NCBI GenBank assembly: GCA_017441295.1
Contig: JAFRYA010000003.1
Span: 1 to 64,000 of the forward strand
Direction of reading: 5' to 3'
DNA length: 64,000 nucleotides
From: Lachnospiraceae bacterium
Lineage (GTDB): Bacteria; Bacillota; Clostridia; Lachnospirales; Lachnospiraceae
The notes under the pieces were generated by a model. The model was not told the DNA's origin. It did not search any database and saw only the letters and a list, made by a program, of their open reading frames with translations. Positions 33,813-42,774 of this stretch are shown in pieces. Position 1 is the first letter of the stretch. Each line of letters starts with the position of its first letter. Made by a program: the position numbers and the translations under genes.

Positions 33813-34700
33813 TCATCTATTCCTTTCAAAAAACAGTTTAGCATCATCCAGAAACTTCCTTACGGCCAGATTATTATTTGATTTCAGGCATGCCAATGCC
33901 ATCCAGCTATGTGCCTGAGCATCCGTAATCGGAATATACGATACTCCTGCTGCCTGCTGTTTTCTGCAGCTGCTGCCGGTCACATGTATCGCATTATATG
34001 TCTTACATGTATGTGGAACTGTTTCTATATTATCCGTTTCTATAATATTCTTAAAAGAAACACCGCATTTATTAAACATTTCCCGTGTGATATTGGTCGA
34101 ATATCTGTCATTTTTCAATTCGGCCAATGTCTCTTGCTCCAAATCGGAAAGCTTCAGCTCCGTGCATCTTGCAAGCGGATTCTTGTTGCTCATAACAACA
34201 ATCATGTCCGTCATGGCAATTTTCTGGTAATACAGTTTAGGATTCTTTTCATCCACATACGAAATCTGTCCAATATCTATCTTCCCGGCCAGCAAGTCGT
34301 CTAACAATTCCTGCGGCCTGTAATTGAGGCACTTTACACTGACTCCCGGGTTTTTCTCATTAATGAATGGGAGAAAATCAGTAAAATAATCTGAAAGGGA
34401 ATAATAAAGAAGGCCTAGCCTGATGTGTCCTTCAATCTGTCTGTGCCAGTCTGTCCATCGAGCCTGCATGCCTTCGTATTCTTTCATCATCTTTGAAAAG
34501 ACTTTTTTTGCGTCTTTTCCTTCGCGTGTGAGCTCCACTCCATGGCTTGAAGTATTAAATAGACTAAAGCCCAGTTCCTTCTCCATCTCCTGAATATGCC
34601 TGCTGAGCGTGGGCTGAGTAATGTAAAACGCTTTTGAGGCAGTTGAAAAATTCAGAGTTTCCGCCAAATATAAAAATTCTTTGATATGATCAGTTTTCAT
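33813..34700 (-). CDS. LysR family transcriptional regulator
   Basis: The 295-residue protein has an N-terminal LysR helix-turn-helix (STASKAFYITQPTLSRHIQ, residues about 19-37) and a LysR substrate-binding domain (from about 90). GGAGGG precedes ATG 34700. It is divergent from the LigM-like demethylase gene at 34844, with a perfect 11-bp inverted repeat in the 143-bp region between, so it probably controls that gene and itself. The inducer is likely the demethylase substrate or a product. No nearby gene is co-transcribed with it. Confidence 0.9.
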   Translation of the reverse strand: MKTDHIKEFLYLAETLNFSTASKAFYITQPTLSRHIQEMEKELGFSLFNTSSHGVELTREGKDAKKVFSKMMKEYEGMQARWTDWHRQIEGHIRLGLLYYSLSDYFTDFLPFINEKNPGVSVKCLNYRPQELLDDLLAGKIDIGQISYVDEKNPKLYYQKIAMTDMIVVMSNKNPLARCTELKLSDLEQETLAELKNDRYSTNITREMFNKCGVSFKNIIETDNIETVPHTCKTYNAIHVTGSSCRKQQAAGVSYIPITDAQAHSWMALACLKSNNNLAVRKFLDDAKLFFERNR

Positions 34701-34739
34701 GATTTCCCTCCGTATATTTCAAGTATATCATCCGTGTTT

Positions 34740-34764
34740 TTGCTATGCAAGTATTGCATAGCAA
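34740..34764. promoter_or_regulatory. Likely LysR operator (perfect inverted repeat)
   Basis: TTGCTATGCAA at 34740-34750 is mirrored exactly at 34754-34764 with a 3-base centre. It lies between the divergent LysR and demethylase genes. A further TGCAAT half-motif follows at 34775-34780. The place and symmetry suit a LysR recognition site. Confidence 0.65.
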
Positions 34765-34843
34765 ACAGCATATATGCAATAACCGTTCAGAACCATGAAA
34801 CATTAAAATAATTACAAATAAAACTATTAAGGAGGTATTTACA

Positions 34844-36163
34844 ATGAAACTTTTTGATTCACTAAACATGGATGAATTAAGAACATCATGGGCAATGAAA
34901 GATAATCCTGAGATATCTTTTTACGGTGGAAAGCTTCCTGCATTTACCCCTGCTGTTCAGGGACAGGATACAGGAATGGCTCCGACCAGCGGGATCCAGC
35001 ATTTCGTTGCGCTGCACAATGTGTTCTGCAACTATGAATATACGGGGTGGATTGATGAATGCAAAGCCATCTCCACAACAGGATACATCGGCGACTGGTC
35101 ATGGCTGAATAAATTCAGGATTTCAGGCCCAGATGTTATCAAAGTACTTGAAAAAGGTACCATTAACGGATACAAGAACTTCCCGGTAGGAAAAGGACGT
35201 CATATCATTTCTGTGCTTCCTAACGGTAAGATGATCGGCGATGGAATCGCTTTCCGCGAGGCCGAAGACCAAGTGCTTGCTACCGGCGGCGCTATGGTAG
35301 CTCCGGGATTAATGCTGCCTGTTGAGGGATTTGACGTAAAGGTTGAAAACATGACGGCTGAATTATTCAACTACCATGTTCAGGGCCCTGTTTCAAAGAA
35401 GACTCTTGAAAAGCTCTGCGGTGAAAGTTTTGATGATCTGGAATTCATTACTTTCCGTGATACAACAATCTGCGGACACACCGTAAGGATTTACCGCGGC
35501 GGAATGTCAGGCGAACTCGGATATGAGCTCTTTGGTGAAAGCGAATACGGCTCAGTCATCTGGGATGCAGTCTGCAATGCGGGAGAGGAATTCGGCCTTC
35601 GTCAGCTCGGTCTCAGAAGCACGATGCTCAATCATCTTCAAGCATACTTCCCGACAATCTGGGTCGACTTTATTCCTGCAGTCGTTCCGGGTGCAGAAGC
35701 TCTTCACCGCTATCCTACAGACTACGGCTGGGGCAATCTGATCGACAAGACAAGGGACTTCCCTGGCAAAGATATCCTCCTGAAAGAAATGGAGAATCCT
35801 ACAGGCCGCACTGTTACCCTAGAATGGAATGACGATGATGTAAGAGCAATCTTTAACTCACTCTTTGACAAAGAAAATGAGCCATTTGAGCAGATTCCCC
35901 TTCCGGTTGATACCAGTGATTATTCTAATTCCCTTCCATATTTTATTCCTGCATTTAACAAAGAAAAGCAGTTCATCGGAATGGTATCCAACAGAGGATA
36001 CAGCTGGGAATTCAGAAAGTTCTTATCACTTGCGCAGATTGATATTAAATACACTGAAATCGGAACAGAAGTTTATATCCTATACGGTTCAGAAGGCAGA
36101 CGCCAGACATTTATCCGCGCAAATGTTGCCAGAACGCCATACAAAGAAGATACCAGAAAATAA
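34844..36163 (+). CDS. GcvT-fold, folate-dependent demethylase-like protein (LigM/DesA-like)
   Basis: The 439-residue protein belongs to the aminomethyltransferase (GcvT) fold. It resembles the vanillate/syringate O-demethylases LigM and DesA more than glycine-cleavage T protein. It has HVQGPVSKKTLEKLCGES, then ITFRDTTICGHTVRIYRGGM, GELGYELFG and EFGLRQLGLRS. These enzymes move a methyl group from a methoxylated acid to tetrahydrofolate. The strong AAGGAGG box before ATG 34844 supports the start. The gene stands alone on the plus strand, converging on the TRAP genes. Substrate unknown; it might instead be a dimethylsulfoniopropionate or amine demethylase. Confidence 0.75.
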   Translation: MKLFDSLNMDELRTSWAMKDNPEISFYGGKLPAFTPAVQGQDTGMAPTSGIQHFVALHNVFCNYEYTGWIDECKAISTTGYIGDWSWLNKFRISGPDVIKVLEKGTINGYKNFPVGKGRHIISVLPNGKMIGDGIAFREAEDQVLATGGAMVAPGLMLPVEGFDVKVENMTAELFNYHVQGPVSKKTLEKLCGESFDDLEFITFRDTTICGHTVRIYRGGMSGELGYELFGESEYGSVIWDAVCNAGEEFGLRQLGLRSTMLNHLQAYFPTIWVDFIPAVVPGAEALHRYPTDYGWGNLIDKTRDFPGKDILLKEMENPTGRTVTLEWNDDDVRAIFNSLFDKENEPFEQIPLPVDTSDYSNSLPYFIPAFNKEKQFIGMVSNRGYSWEFRKFLSLAQIDIKYTEIGTEVYILYGSEGRRQTFIRANVARTPYKEDTRK

Positions 36164-36171
36164 TTTATATA

Positions 36172-36209
36172 ATAAAAAGAGGACATCTAAATCGATGTCC
36201 TCTTTTTTA
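36172..36209. terminator. Bidirectional terminator between demethylase and TRAP genes
   Basis: AGAGGACATC (36178-36187) pairs with GATGTCCTCT (36194-36203). It is flanked by a T run on the plus side and an A run (minus-strand Ts) on the other. Confidence 0.9.
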
Positions 36210-36222
36210 TATGAGGAGAACT

Positions 36223-37377
36223 TTATTTTGTAATATCAAGCGCATACTCATACATTTCAACTGCACCTGCATAGCCTTCTGCCTCAAGTGATTCAATATA
36301 TTTTCTGACAACTGGTTCAGCAATTGCTCTCCACTGCTCATACTCTTCCGGTGTAAGCTCAACCAGTTCAACATTTCCATTTGCAGCAATTGCATATGCG
36401 TTTTCGTTGTTAGCCTTAGCCTGAGCAATCTCTGCCTGCTTAAATGTGTCAGAGGTAAATGCTTCAGTTATGATCTGCTGCAGTTCAGGTGTTAAGCTGT
36501 TCCATCTGTCATTGTTAAATACAATGTATTTTGCCTTTGCGCTCAATCCGCCTTCACAGAACTTAACAATCTGCTTGCAGGCCTCTGGAAGAACACCGAA
36601 TGATACGCCTGCTCCGACTGCATTGCACATTCCGTCGCAGTTTCCGCTGTTAAGTGCGGAGAAGTATTCTGATGGTGGCTGGAATACAGGTGCTGCGCCT
36701 ACAGATTTCCAAACTTCGTCCATTGCCGTTGAACCGTCTGATACCAGCTGAAGACCCTTATATGATTCAGGAGTCTTGAATTCTCCATCAATGTTAAGCA
36801 TAATCTGGGTTTCCATGATATATGATCCGATTCCGATATAATGCATATTGTTCTTTTCAAGCTCTTCCTGCATCTGAGGAAATTTCTCGAACATTGCAGT
36901 ATAGTATTCCAGTGCAGCTGCTTCGCCATTAATACCAAGGAATGGAACTGTAGGGATCCTGTTTGTATATACAAACTGTGCAAAGTTCATTACTGGAAGG
37001 TCTACCATATCAATGGTTCCGTCAGTAACAGCCTGAGCCATTTCCATAATGGATACAAGCGAACCGTTGAAATGATGTACAAATGTAACTTTGCCGCCGG
37101 TTTTTTCTGTAACTTCAGCGCACGCATCAAGAATTGGCTTGTTATACTCTTCTGCATTTGAATAAGCAATTACAATCTCGATTTCTGGTCCGTCATAAAC
37201 TGAACCGCCTTCTTCACCGCCCTGCTCGCTGCCTTCAGGGGTGGTTTCCTGGCTTTCACCTCCACCCTGCTGGCCACCGCCTTGCGATCCGCCATTACCG
37301 CTGCATGCTGCCAACATAGCTGCAAATACCAACAGTGACAGGCAAACAGCCAATAGTTTAACAATACTTCTCTTCAT
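36223..37377 (-). CDS. TRAP transporter substrate-binding lipoprotein (DctP family)
   Basis: A 384-residue protein with a lipoprotein signal ending LLAAC-type (FAAMLAAC, Cys about residue 25). A Gly/Gln/Glu-rich spacer of about 35 residues follows, then a DctP domain. Family text includes GTIDMVDLPVMNFAQF, PESYKGLQLVSDG (substrate carboxylate region normally with an Arg nearby), and ALNSGNCDGMCNAVG. It binds an organic acid outside the membrane and passes it to the DctQM pair encoded upstream in the same operon. In a Gram-positive cell the lipid anchor is expected. Confidence 0.9.
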   Translation of the reverse strand: MKRSIVKLLAVCLSLLVFAAMLAACSGNGGSQGGGQQGGGESQETTPEGSEQGGEEGGSVYDGPEIEIVIAYSNAEEYNKPILDACAEVTEKTGGKVTFVHHFNGSLVSIMEMAQAVTDGTIDMVDLPVMNFAQFVYTNRIPTVPFLGINGEAAALEYYTAMFEKFPQMQEELEKNNMHYIGIGSYIMETQIMLNIDGEFKTPESYKGLQLVSDGSTAMDEVWKSVGAAPVFQPPSEYFSALNSGNCDGMCNAVGAGVSFGVLPEACKQIVKFCEGGLSAKAKYIVFNNDRWNSLTPELQQIITEAFTSDTFKQAEIAQAKANNENAYAIAANGNVELVELTPEEYEQWRAIAEPVVRKYIESLEAEGYAGAVEMYEYALDITK

Positions 37378-37424
37378 TTAGAACCTCCTTAAAAACATGT
37401 TTATTAAAAAATAGTTCAACTATT

Positions 37425-38723
37425 TTAGAACATCTTTGACGGCAGCCATGTTGCTACCTGCGGGAATGCTATCATTATTCCAAGTATGACAAAGTCAACA
37501 AGAATAAACGGTATTACTCCCTTAAATACTTTCTGTACCGGCACACCTGTTACTCCGGAAACAACATAGCTTGTCATTCCGACAGGCGGGCTGATGCTTC
37601 CCAGTGCCATTAACTTAACAACAAATGCTCCAAGCCATATCGGATCCCATCCCATGGATTTAAGCGCCGGGAAAATAAGCGGGATGGTTACCGTAACCAT
37701 TGCCATCTCCGGAAGAAAACATCCAAGGATAAAGTAGAAAATGACAAGGATAATGCACATTACTACGAATGAAACATCCAGATTGGTGAGCAGCGATGTA
37801 ATCAACATCGTAATCTTTGACATGCTCATGAATGTTACAAACATATATGTAGACGCGAGCATGAAAAAAATCATTCCGCAGTTTATTGCTGTTTCTTTTA
37901 ATATCTTGCCAAATTTTTTCAGCGTCATCTGCTTTGTAACAAGAGAGATGATAAATGCTCCAGCAGAGCCTATAGCGCCTGATTCAGTAGCTGTAAAGAA
38001 TCCAAGGAACATTCCGCCGAAACAAACCAGTATCAGAAGAAGCATGGGGACAATTCCTACTGTTCCTTTTAAAGCAGCTAAGAATTTATATTTCTCTCCG
38101 GCAGGTCCCTTGTTGTGATTGCGTTTACAGAGGACCCATATTACGAAAATGTAAAGAATGATCTGCACAACTCCAACACCGAGACCGGAAATGAAAAGCT
38201 TGCCTATTGATGTTTCTGTCAGAATTCCGTATACGATGAAGCATGAACTCGGAGGGATAATAACGCTCAGTGGTGCGCCTGCTGCTATCGAGCCGGTCGC
38301 AAAGGAATCTTCATATCCTTTCTTCCTCATTTCAGGGAGCGCAATCTTCGACATGATAACGCCTCCGATCATATTTGATCCGGTGATCGCTCCCAAAAGA
38401 CCTGATGCACAGATACTTGCTGACGCCAGTCCGCCCCTGAACCTTCCGATCCATTTATACATAGATTGGTATAGTTTGGATCCAATGTCCGTCTCCGCAA
38501 TAATCATTCCCATCAGGGTAAACATTGGTATCGTTGTATATGTATATGAATTAATATTTGTAAAAGCTGATGTTCCGGCAAGTGAAAAAGCTATTCCCGC
38601 TCCTCTTAACAAACCTATTCCCACAAGTGAGACGATCATCATTGCCGCTCCGACCCACACTCTGCATGCAAGGAGGACAAGTAATAATACGATACCAAGA
38701 ATTCCGATTAATTCAGGTTTCAT
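37425..38723 (-). CDS. TRAP transporter large permease (DctM)
   Basis: The 432-residue membrane protein has about 12 segments and DctM marks: SYTYTTIPMFTLMGMIIAE, GLLGAITGSNMIGGVIMSK, GAPLSVIIPPSS and GSISPPVGMTSYVVSGV. It is the ion-coupled channel subunit. It overlaps the small permease gene by 1 bp and is followed 47 bp later by the binding-protein gene. The cargo is a carboxylate by family, most likely the compound metabolised by the surrounding cluster. Confidence 0.92.
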   Translation of the reverse strand: MKPELIGILGIVLLLVLLACRVWVGAAMMIVSLVGIGLLRGAGIAFSLAGTSAFTNINSYTYTTIPMFTLMGMIIAETDIGSKLYQSMYKWIGRFRGGLASASICASGLLGAITGSNMIGGVIMSKIALPEMRKKGYEDSFATGSIAAGAPLSVIIPPSSCFIVYGILTETSIGKLFISGLGVGVVQIILYIFVIWVLCKRNHNKGPAGEKYKFLAALKGTVGIVPMLLLILVCFGGMFLGFFTATESGAIGSAGAFIISLVTKQMTLKKFGKILKETAINCGMIFFMLASTYMFVTFMSMSKITMLITSLLTNLDVSFVVMCIILVIFYFILGCFLPEMAMVTVTIPLIFPALKSMGWDPIWLGAFVVKLMALGSISPPVGMTSYVVSGVTGVPVQKVFKGVIPFILVDFVILGIMIAFPQVATWLPSKMF

Positions 38724-39268
38724 TATTCTCCCTCCTTTCCTGTATGCTGAATGCCTGCTTCTTTCAGCACCTGCTCCACGTCATCAACAGGATGCTCATC
38801 ATCGCCGCCTTTCTTAAACAGCATGACTATCTTTGTAATTATCGCGAGTACACCTGATGCAAAACCTATTGCAAACAGGAATATAAACGGCCAATATGGA
38901 AATTTTAAGGTCGGATAACCATGTCCCATTTCCATGCTGTAAAAGCCCTGATGGATGTGCCTCCATACCAAAATGATGCAAAGTGCAAGGCATAAAATGA
39001 GTGAAATGAAATCTACTACTTTCGCGGCCTTTTTAGGGAGCGCATTAACAACCATGTCGATCTTTACATGCTTATTCGCCAGCGCAGTAGCGCCGAAAGA
39101 AGCAAAGCTGCAGGTGATCAGCATTGTTATTATTTCTGTTAATCCTGTAATTACTGAGTTGAAAACACCTTTCGTTATTACATCAACTAATATCAGGATC
39201 ATCATGATGATTGTCGCCCCTCCGCTGACCCAGGTCAGCACAGTGCAAATTTTATCTACAACCTTCAT
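38723..39268 (-). CDS. TRAP transporter small permease (DctQ)
   Basis: A 181-residue protein with four membrane segments and the DctQ pattern (ALANKHVKIDMVVNALP in the cytoplasmic loop). The C-terminal tail is charged. It pairs with DctM, whose gene it overlaps by 1 bp. The start is 21 bp after the flavoprotein gene and has a GAAAGGG box, so transporter and flavoprotein form one operon. Confidence 0.9.
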   Translation of the reverse strand: MKVVDKICTVLTWVSGGATIIMMILILVDVITKGVFNSVITGLTEIITMLITCSFASFGATALANKHVKIDMVVNALPKKAAKVVDFISLILCLALCIILVWRHIHQGFYSMEMGHGYPTLKFPYWPFIFLFAIGFASGVLAIITKIVMLFKKGGDDEHPVDDVEQVLKEAGIQHTGKEGE

Positions 39269-39289
39269 TTTTTGTCCCTTTCATAACGC

Positions 39290-41170
39290 CTATCTGGACG
39301 GTTTTACCAACTTGTCATATGCCTTATATTTTTCAAGCATCTCTGCTGTGATTTTTGGATCATCCAGGACGTTCTTATCTTCAATCTGTGAATAATCAAT
39401 ATGCTCATTGTGGAGCATCGCACCATAGAAAGTATTGCGTGAATGATCAACACTGAACTGATCCCAGATTATTACTTCCTGTCCGAATCTATGCTCAAAA
39501 TGTCCCGTAGCATCGCAATGTGTACAGCATACACTTAAGTCATCATGCAGCTCTATCAGGTCAAGGCCACAGCTCGGGCACATTGCAGGAGCTTTTCTGA
39601 CTGCAATAACCAGCGCAGGATCTATTGCAATCAGATCCATGGCGTGTCTTACTTCTGTTCCGACACGTGCAGCTCTTGCAAGAGATGTCTGGTCAAAGAG
39701 AATGCCGTCACCGATCACTGGTACATTCTTAAACATTTCATTTGACACTCTTGGGCCCTGTCCGGTAAAGAATCTTGAGACAAATATCGTTGCAAATATA
39801 GCGTTTTCAGTCCTGTCGTCATATGCTGAAATCATAGATGCAAACGGGGCAGGGATTCTCGGCCTCATGCTTCTTGAAAAATGTCCGAATCTCTGCATCA
39901 AATGAGTAAATTTACTGTATGTAAAGTTATTTACACCATCTAATGAATAAATGATTCCCGCAGCTCCAAGAAGTCTGTCAACAAGCCAGAGGTCGTCATC
40001 CTTCAGAATGCATTCATCTATTCCTCCCCTGTATCTGCTGTTTACTTTGCAGATCAGACAGCCTGTACAGAATTTCAGATTAAGATCATTAATCCTGATA
40101 ATAATTCCTTCATATTTTCCGCCGGCAGTTGCGGTCTCCAAAGCTTTTCTTGCAAGCAGCTCAGAAGTGCCGTTCCTGGAACCTCCAACGATTGCAAGTA
40201 CATAAGGCTTTTCAGGATTAAACTTTACATCCGGTGTTATAAACGGGAATTCTTTAAGCTCTGCCTTTTCGCCTTCTTTTGGTGCATGTGCATCTCTGAA
40301 TGCATTAAGATGCTTTTCTTCGTACTCAGCTTCCAGAGCATTATGTGCTACTGTGTCATCATCCCAGACATATGTCTGCTTTCCTCCATGAAACTCAATG
40401 TGTCCGGTGGCTCCACATACTGCGCACTTAAACTTTCCTTCTGCCTCAACAAAGTTCTTCATCTGAACTACGCTCTGATGGCAGACCGGGCATCCTTCCA
40501 GATCATAGAAAATGTCATCCTTATGTTCTAACGGATTCAGCTTCTCTATTACGGTATGAATCTCCGGGACCTTGTATCCGTTTAATCTATTTATCAGTCT
40601 CTTTGCTCCTCTGTGAGCCTTAGCCATATGCTGAGGCTGGTCAGCGATGTAGCCTTTTCCCCTGATCCAGTCACAATAGAACTGGTCAACAAGCTCTATT
40701 CCCGGGCAAATTGCGTTCATTGCCGCAAACTGAAGCGGAAGGCTAAAGTCTACAGTATCTGATCCTCCTACAGTAATGTTGAGCAGTAATTTATGTCCTT
40801 TACGGCATTTTTCTTTATAATCTGCGCCGCATCCAAGTGCCCTGTTCATAACCGTTATTACTTCCGATGTAGGCATATAGGTAAAGCACGGATCTGAAAA
40901 GATAATGGCATCTGCCCAAAGAATCTGTTCCTTAAGCCACTCAAAATCATCCTGTATGCAGCAGTCTCCATTTAATCCTTCAGAAGCAGATTTCACACAG
41001 CTGAAACAGCCATCGCACTCCTTTATCTTGAGTGATCTAAGTCTGACTATACGCACATCAACTTCTGCTAATTTTTCACATTCCAGAAGACACTCCCTCA
41101 GCATTACTTCAGCATTTCCCATTGGTCTGCCTGAACTTATGCCAAGTATCTTAAACGCCTTTTCCTGCAT
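39290..41170 (-). CDS. Double-length iron-sulfur flavoprotein with two flavodoxin-fold/zinc-ribbon units
   Basis: The 626-residue protein consists of two units of about 300 residues. Each has a flavodoxin-like FMN domain (start ILGISSGRPMGNAEVML; second start LAIVGGSRNGTSELLAR). Each has a Cys cluster of iron-sulfur flavoprotein type (CDGCFSC...CC near residue 53; CTGCLIC...C near 365). Each ends with a Cys4 ribbon (CPVC...CAVC; CPSC...CTHC). A single-unit relative is at 52.0 kb. It is predicted to be an electron-transfer reductase. AAGGAGG precedes the start, and the TRAP genes follow directly, so it probably acts on the imported substrate or feeds its demethylation. Function not established. 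Confidence 0.8.
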   Translation of the reverse strand: MQEKAFKILGISSGRPMGNAEVMLRECLLECEKLAEVDVRIVRLRSLKIKECDGCFSCVKSASEGLNGDCCIQDDFEWLKEQILWADAIIFSDPCFTYMPTSEVITVMNRALGCGADYKEKCRKGHKLLLNITVGGSDTVDFSLPLQFAAMNAICPGIELVDQFYCDWIRGKGYIADQPQHMAKAHRGAKRLINRLNGYKVPEIHTVIEKLNPLEHKDDIFYDLEGCPVCHQSVVQMKNFVEAEGKFKCAVCGATGHIEFHGGKQTYVWDDDTVAHNALEAEYEEKHLNAFRDAHAPKEGEKAELKEFPFITPDVKFNPEKPYVLAIVGGSRNGTSELLARKALETATAGGKYEGIIIRINDLNLKFCTGCLICKVNSRYRGGIDECILKDDDLWLVDRLLGAAGIIYSLDGVNNFTYSKFTHLMQRFGHFSRSMRPRIPAPFASMISAYDDRTENAIFATIFVSRFFTGQGPRVSNEMFKNVPVIGDGILFDQTSLARAARVGTEVRHAMDLIAIDPALVIAVRKAPAMCPSCGLDLIELHDDLSVCCTHCDATGHFEHRFGQEVIIWDQFSVDHSRNTFYGAMLHNEHIDYSQIEDKNVLDDPKITAEMLEKYKAYDKLVKPSR

Positions 41171-41271
41171 AGTTACAACCTCCTTATTTTACTAATAAAA
41201 TAGTATCATCAGGCCTTTTGGATGTATAATCTCCATTCCTTCATAGCCATCATTCCAAATAAGTAATGACG

Positions 41272-41300
41272 CAAAAAAAGCAGGTCCAAAGACCTGCCTT
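41272..41300. terminator. Terminator after LysR gene
   Basis: GCAGGTC (41280-41286) pairs with GACCTGC (41291-41297) around a CAAA loop. Seven As on the left give a T run on the minus strand, downstream of the LysR stop. Confidence 0.82.
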
Positions 41301-41320
41301 TCTTTTACTCTTTTAACTAT

Positions 41321-42208
41321 TTATTCTTTGTTTTCAAACATATTGGAAAGCTCGTTTGCCAATACCCTTGCCTCTTTATTGAGTGAATCGTTTTTCATCG
41401 CAAGGACTATGTTTGATTCTACGCCAAGAGGTATGCCTTTCAGATTTTCCGTGTTGGTAAGAGTATTCCACTCATTTGTTACAACAACACCCATCCCGCA
41501 TTCCGCGCTTGCAACTGCGGTGTATAAAGAATCAAATGAAACCACCTCCGGAACCTTGTCAGAGTTTTTAAAAACTTCCTGCAGAACTGATCTCAGATTT
41601 TTTTCCTGGTCCTTAAATGTATAAAAAGTCTCGTTAGCAAAATCAGTAATGCTCAGATCCTCTTTTTCAGCCAGCGCATGGCTTTTTGAGAAAAACGCAA
41701 TTCTTTTAATAACAGTAAGAGGCATTATAAGCAAGCTTTTATCTTCAGCTATAAGTGTGTCCAACGTCATGATAACGTCCAGCTTATCGTTATTCAGTGC
41801 ATACTGCTGTTCATGGACTCCCATGCATTCAATGGCTACTTTTACGTTAGGAAACTCAATAGAAAATTTTCTAAGTCTTGCTATCAGTTCTTCCGGCATC
41901 GCAAATCCGGTCACAAGACCCAGTTTGACGAATCCATACCTGCTCTCTTTTGTCCTGCGTGCCTGATCAATAACCTTTGCTAACTTTACCCTGTATTCCT
42001 TATAAAAGTCATAAAAAACTTTTCCTGCATCAGTAAGTGTCACATATTTATTAGTTCTGTCAAACAAAACTACATCCAGCTCTTTTTCCATTGCTGAAAT
42101 CTGTTTGCTTATAGCAGACTGTGTGACATAAAGCTTTTCAGCAGTTTTAGTAAAACTGCTGTTATCAGCAACCGCCAAAAAATAATCTATTTGTAGCTCG
42201 TTAATCAT
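41321..42208 (-). CDS. LysR family transcriptional regulator
   Basis: The 295-residue regulator has a typical N-terminal helix-turn-helix (FTKTAEKLYVTQSAISKQIS, residues about 18-37) and effector domain. It begins 11 bp after the gamma subunit gene of the 2-oxoacid oxidoreductase and so is probably the last gene of that operon. This gives feedback control of the operon at 42-47 kb and perhaps of the flavoprotein/TRAP operon. It differs from the other LysR gene at 33.8 kb. A terminator follows. Confidence 0.9.
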   Translation of the reverse strand: MINELQIDYFLAVADNSSFTKTAEKLYVTQSAISKQISAMEKELDVVLFDRTNKYVTLTDAGKVFYDFYKEYRVKLAKVIDQARRTKESRYGFVKLGLVTGFAMPEELIARLRKFSIEFPNVKVAIECMGVHEQQYALNNDKLDVIMTLDTLIAEDKSLLIMPLTVIKRIAFFSKSHALAEKEDLSITDFANETFYTFKDQEKNLRSVLQEVFKNSDKVPEVVSFDSLYTAVASAECGMGVVVTNEWNTLTNTENLKGIPLGVESNIVLAMKNDSLNKEARVLANELSNMFENKE

Positions 42209-42219
42209 ATGAGGCTCCG

Positions 42220-42765
42220 TTACTTTTGTGATCTGCCTAGTTCAATACCCTGTTCAAATGCATTTTTGTTCAATTCAACGAGAGACGGTTTCCCTGCCAT
42301 CTTTTCCATTATGGATTTCCAGATGCTTTCAGAAGGAACTATCTCTGTATATCCAATATACACTCCCAGCATAAAAATATTCAAGACTTTTATGTTACCC
42401 ATCCCAACAACTATATCTGTTGCAGGAACAGATATAATCTGAATGTCGCTTCTGTCTGAAGTAGGTTTTACGATCGAGCTGTTAACAAACAGGCGCCCTC
42501 CCATTTTCAGTTTTGATACAAATTTATCATAGGAAGGCTGGTTAAGAACAACGAGATCATCCAAAATATCACTCATCGGTGTTCCAATCTCTCTGTCAGA
42601 TATGATCAAGTAACAATTAGCCGTTCCCCCTCTCTGCTCTGCACCATATGAAGGGAAAAAAGTAACATTATAGTCAGTATTGTCGCAGACTGCCGTTGCC
42701 AGCAATTTACCAAAAGTCATTACACCCTGGCCGCCAAAGCCAGCAATACAAAGATTATTTTCCAT
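42220..42765 (-). CDS. korC: 2-oxoacid:ferredoxin oxidoreductase, gamma subunit
   Basis: A 181-residue subunit with IAGFGGQGVMTFGKLLA at the N-terminus and PSYGAEQRGGTANCYLIIS, both characteristic of the gamma subunit/domain that helps bind CoA. It is the last catalytic gene of a korDABC-like set encoding the four-subunit enzyme. This oxidises a 2-oxoacid to acyl-CoA and CO2 with reduced ferredoxin, or works in reverse. The KorC name reflects gene order; the enzyme could equally act on branched 2-oxoacids (Vor). Confidence 0.88.
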   Translation of the reverse strand: MENNLCIAGFGGQGVMTFGKLLATAVCDNTDYNVTFFPSYGAEQRGGTANCYLIISDREIGTPMSDILDDLVVLNQPSYDKFVSKLKMGGRLFVNSSIVKPTSDRSDIQIISVPATDIVVGMGNIKVLNIFMLGVYIGYTEIVPSESIWKSIMEKMAGKPSLVELNKNAFEQGIELGRSQK

Positions 42766-42774
42766 AACTTCCTC

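Noticed and set aside
39290..41170. Frameshift or assembly duplication as the cause of the double-length flavoprotein.
   Set aside because: The halves are clearly diverged in sequence, so this is an old duplication and not a recent or artificial repeat.
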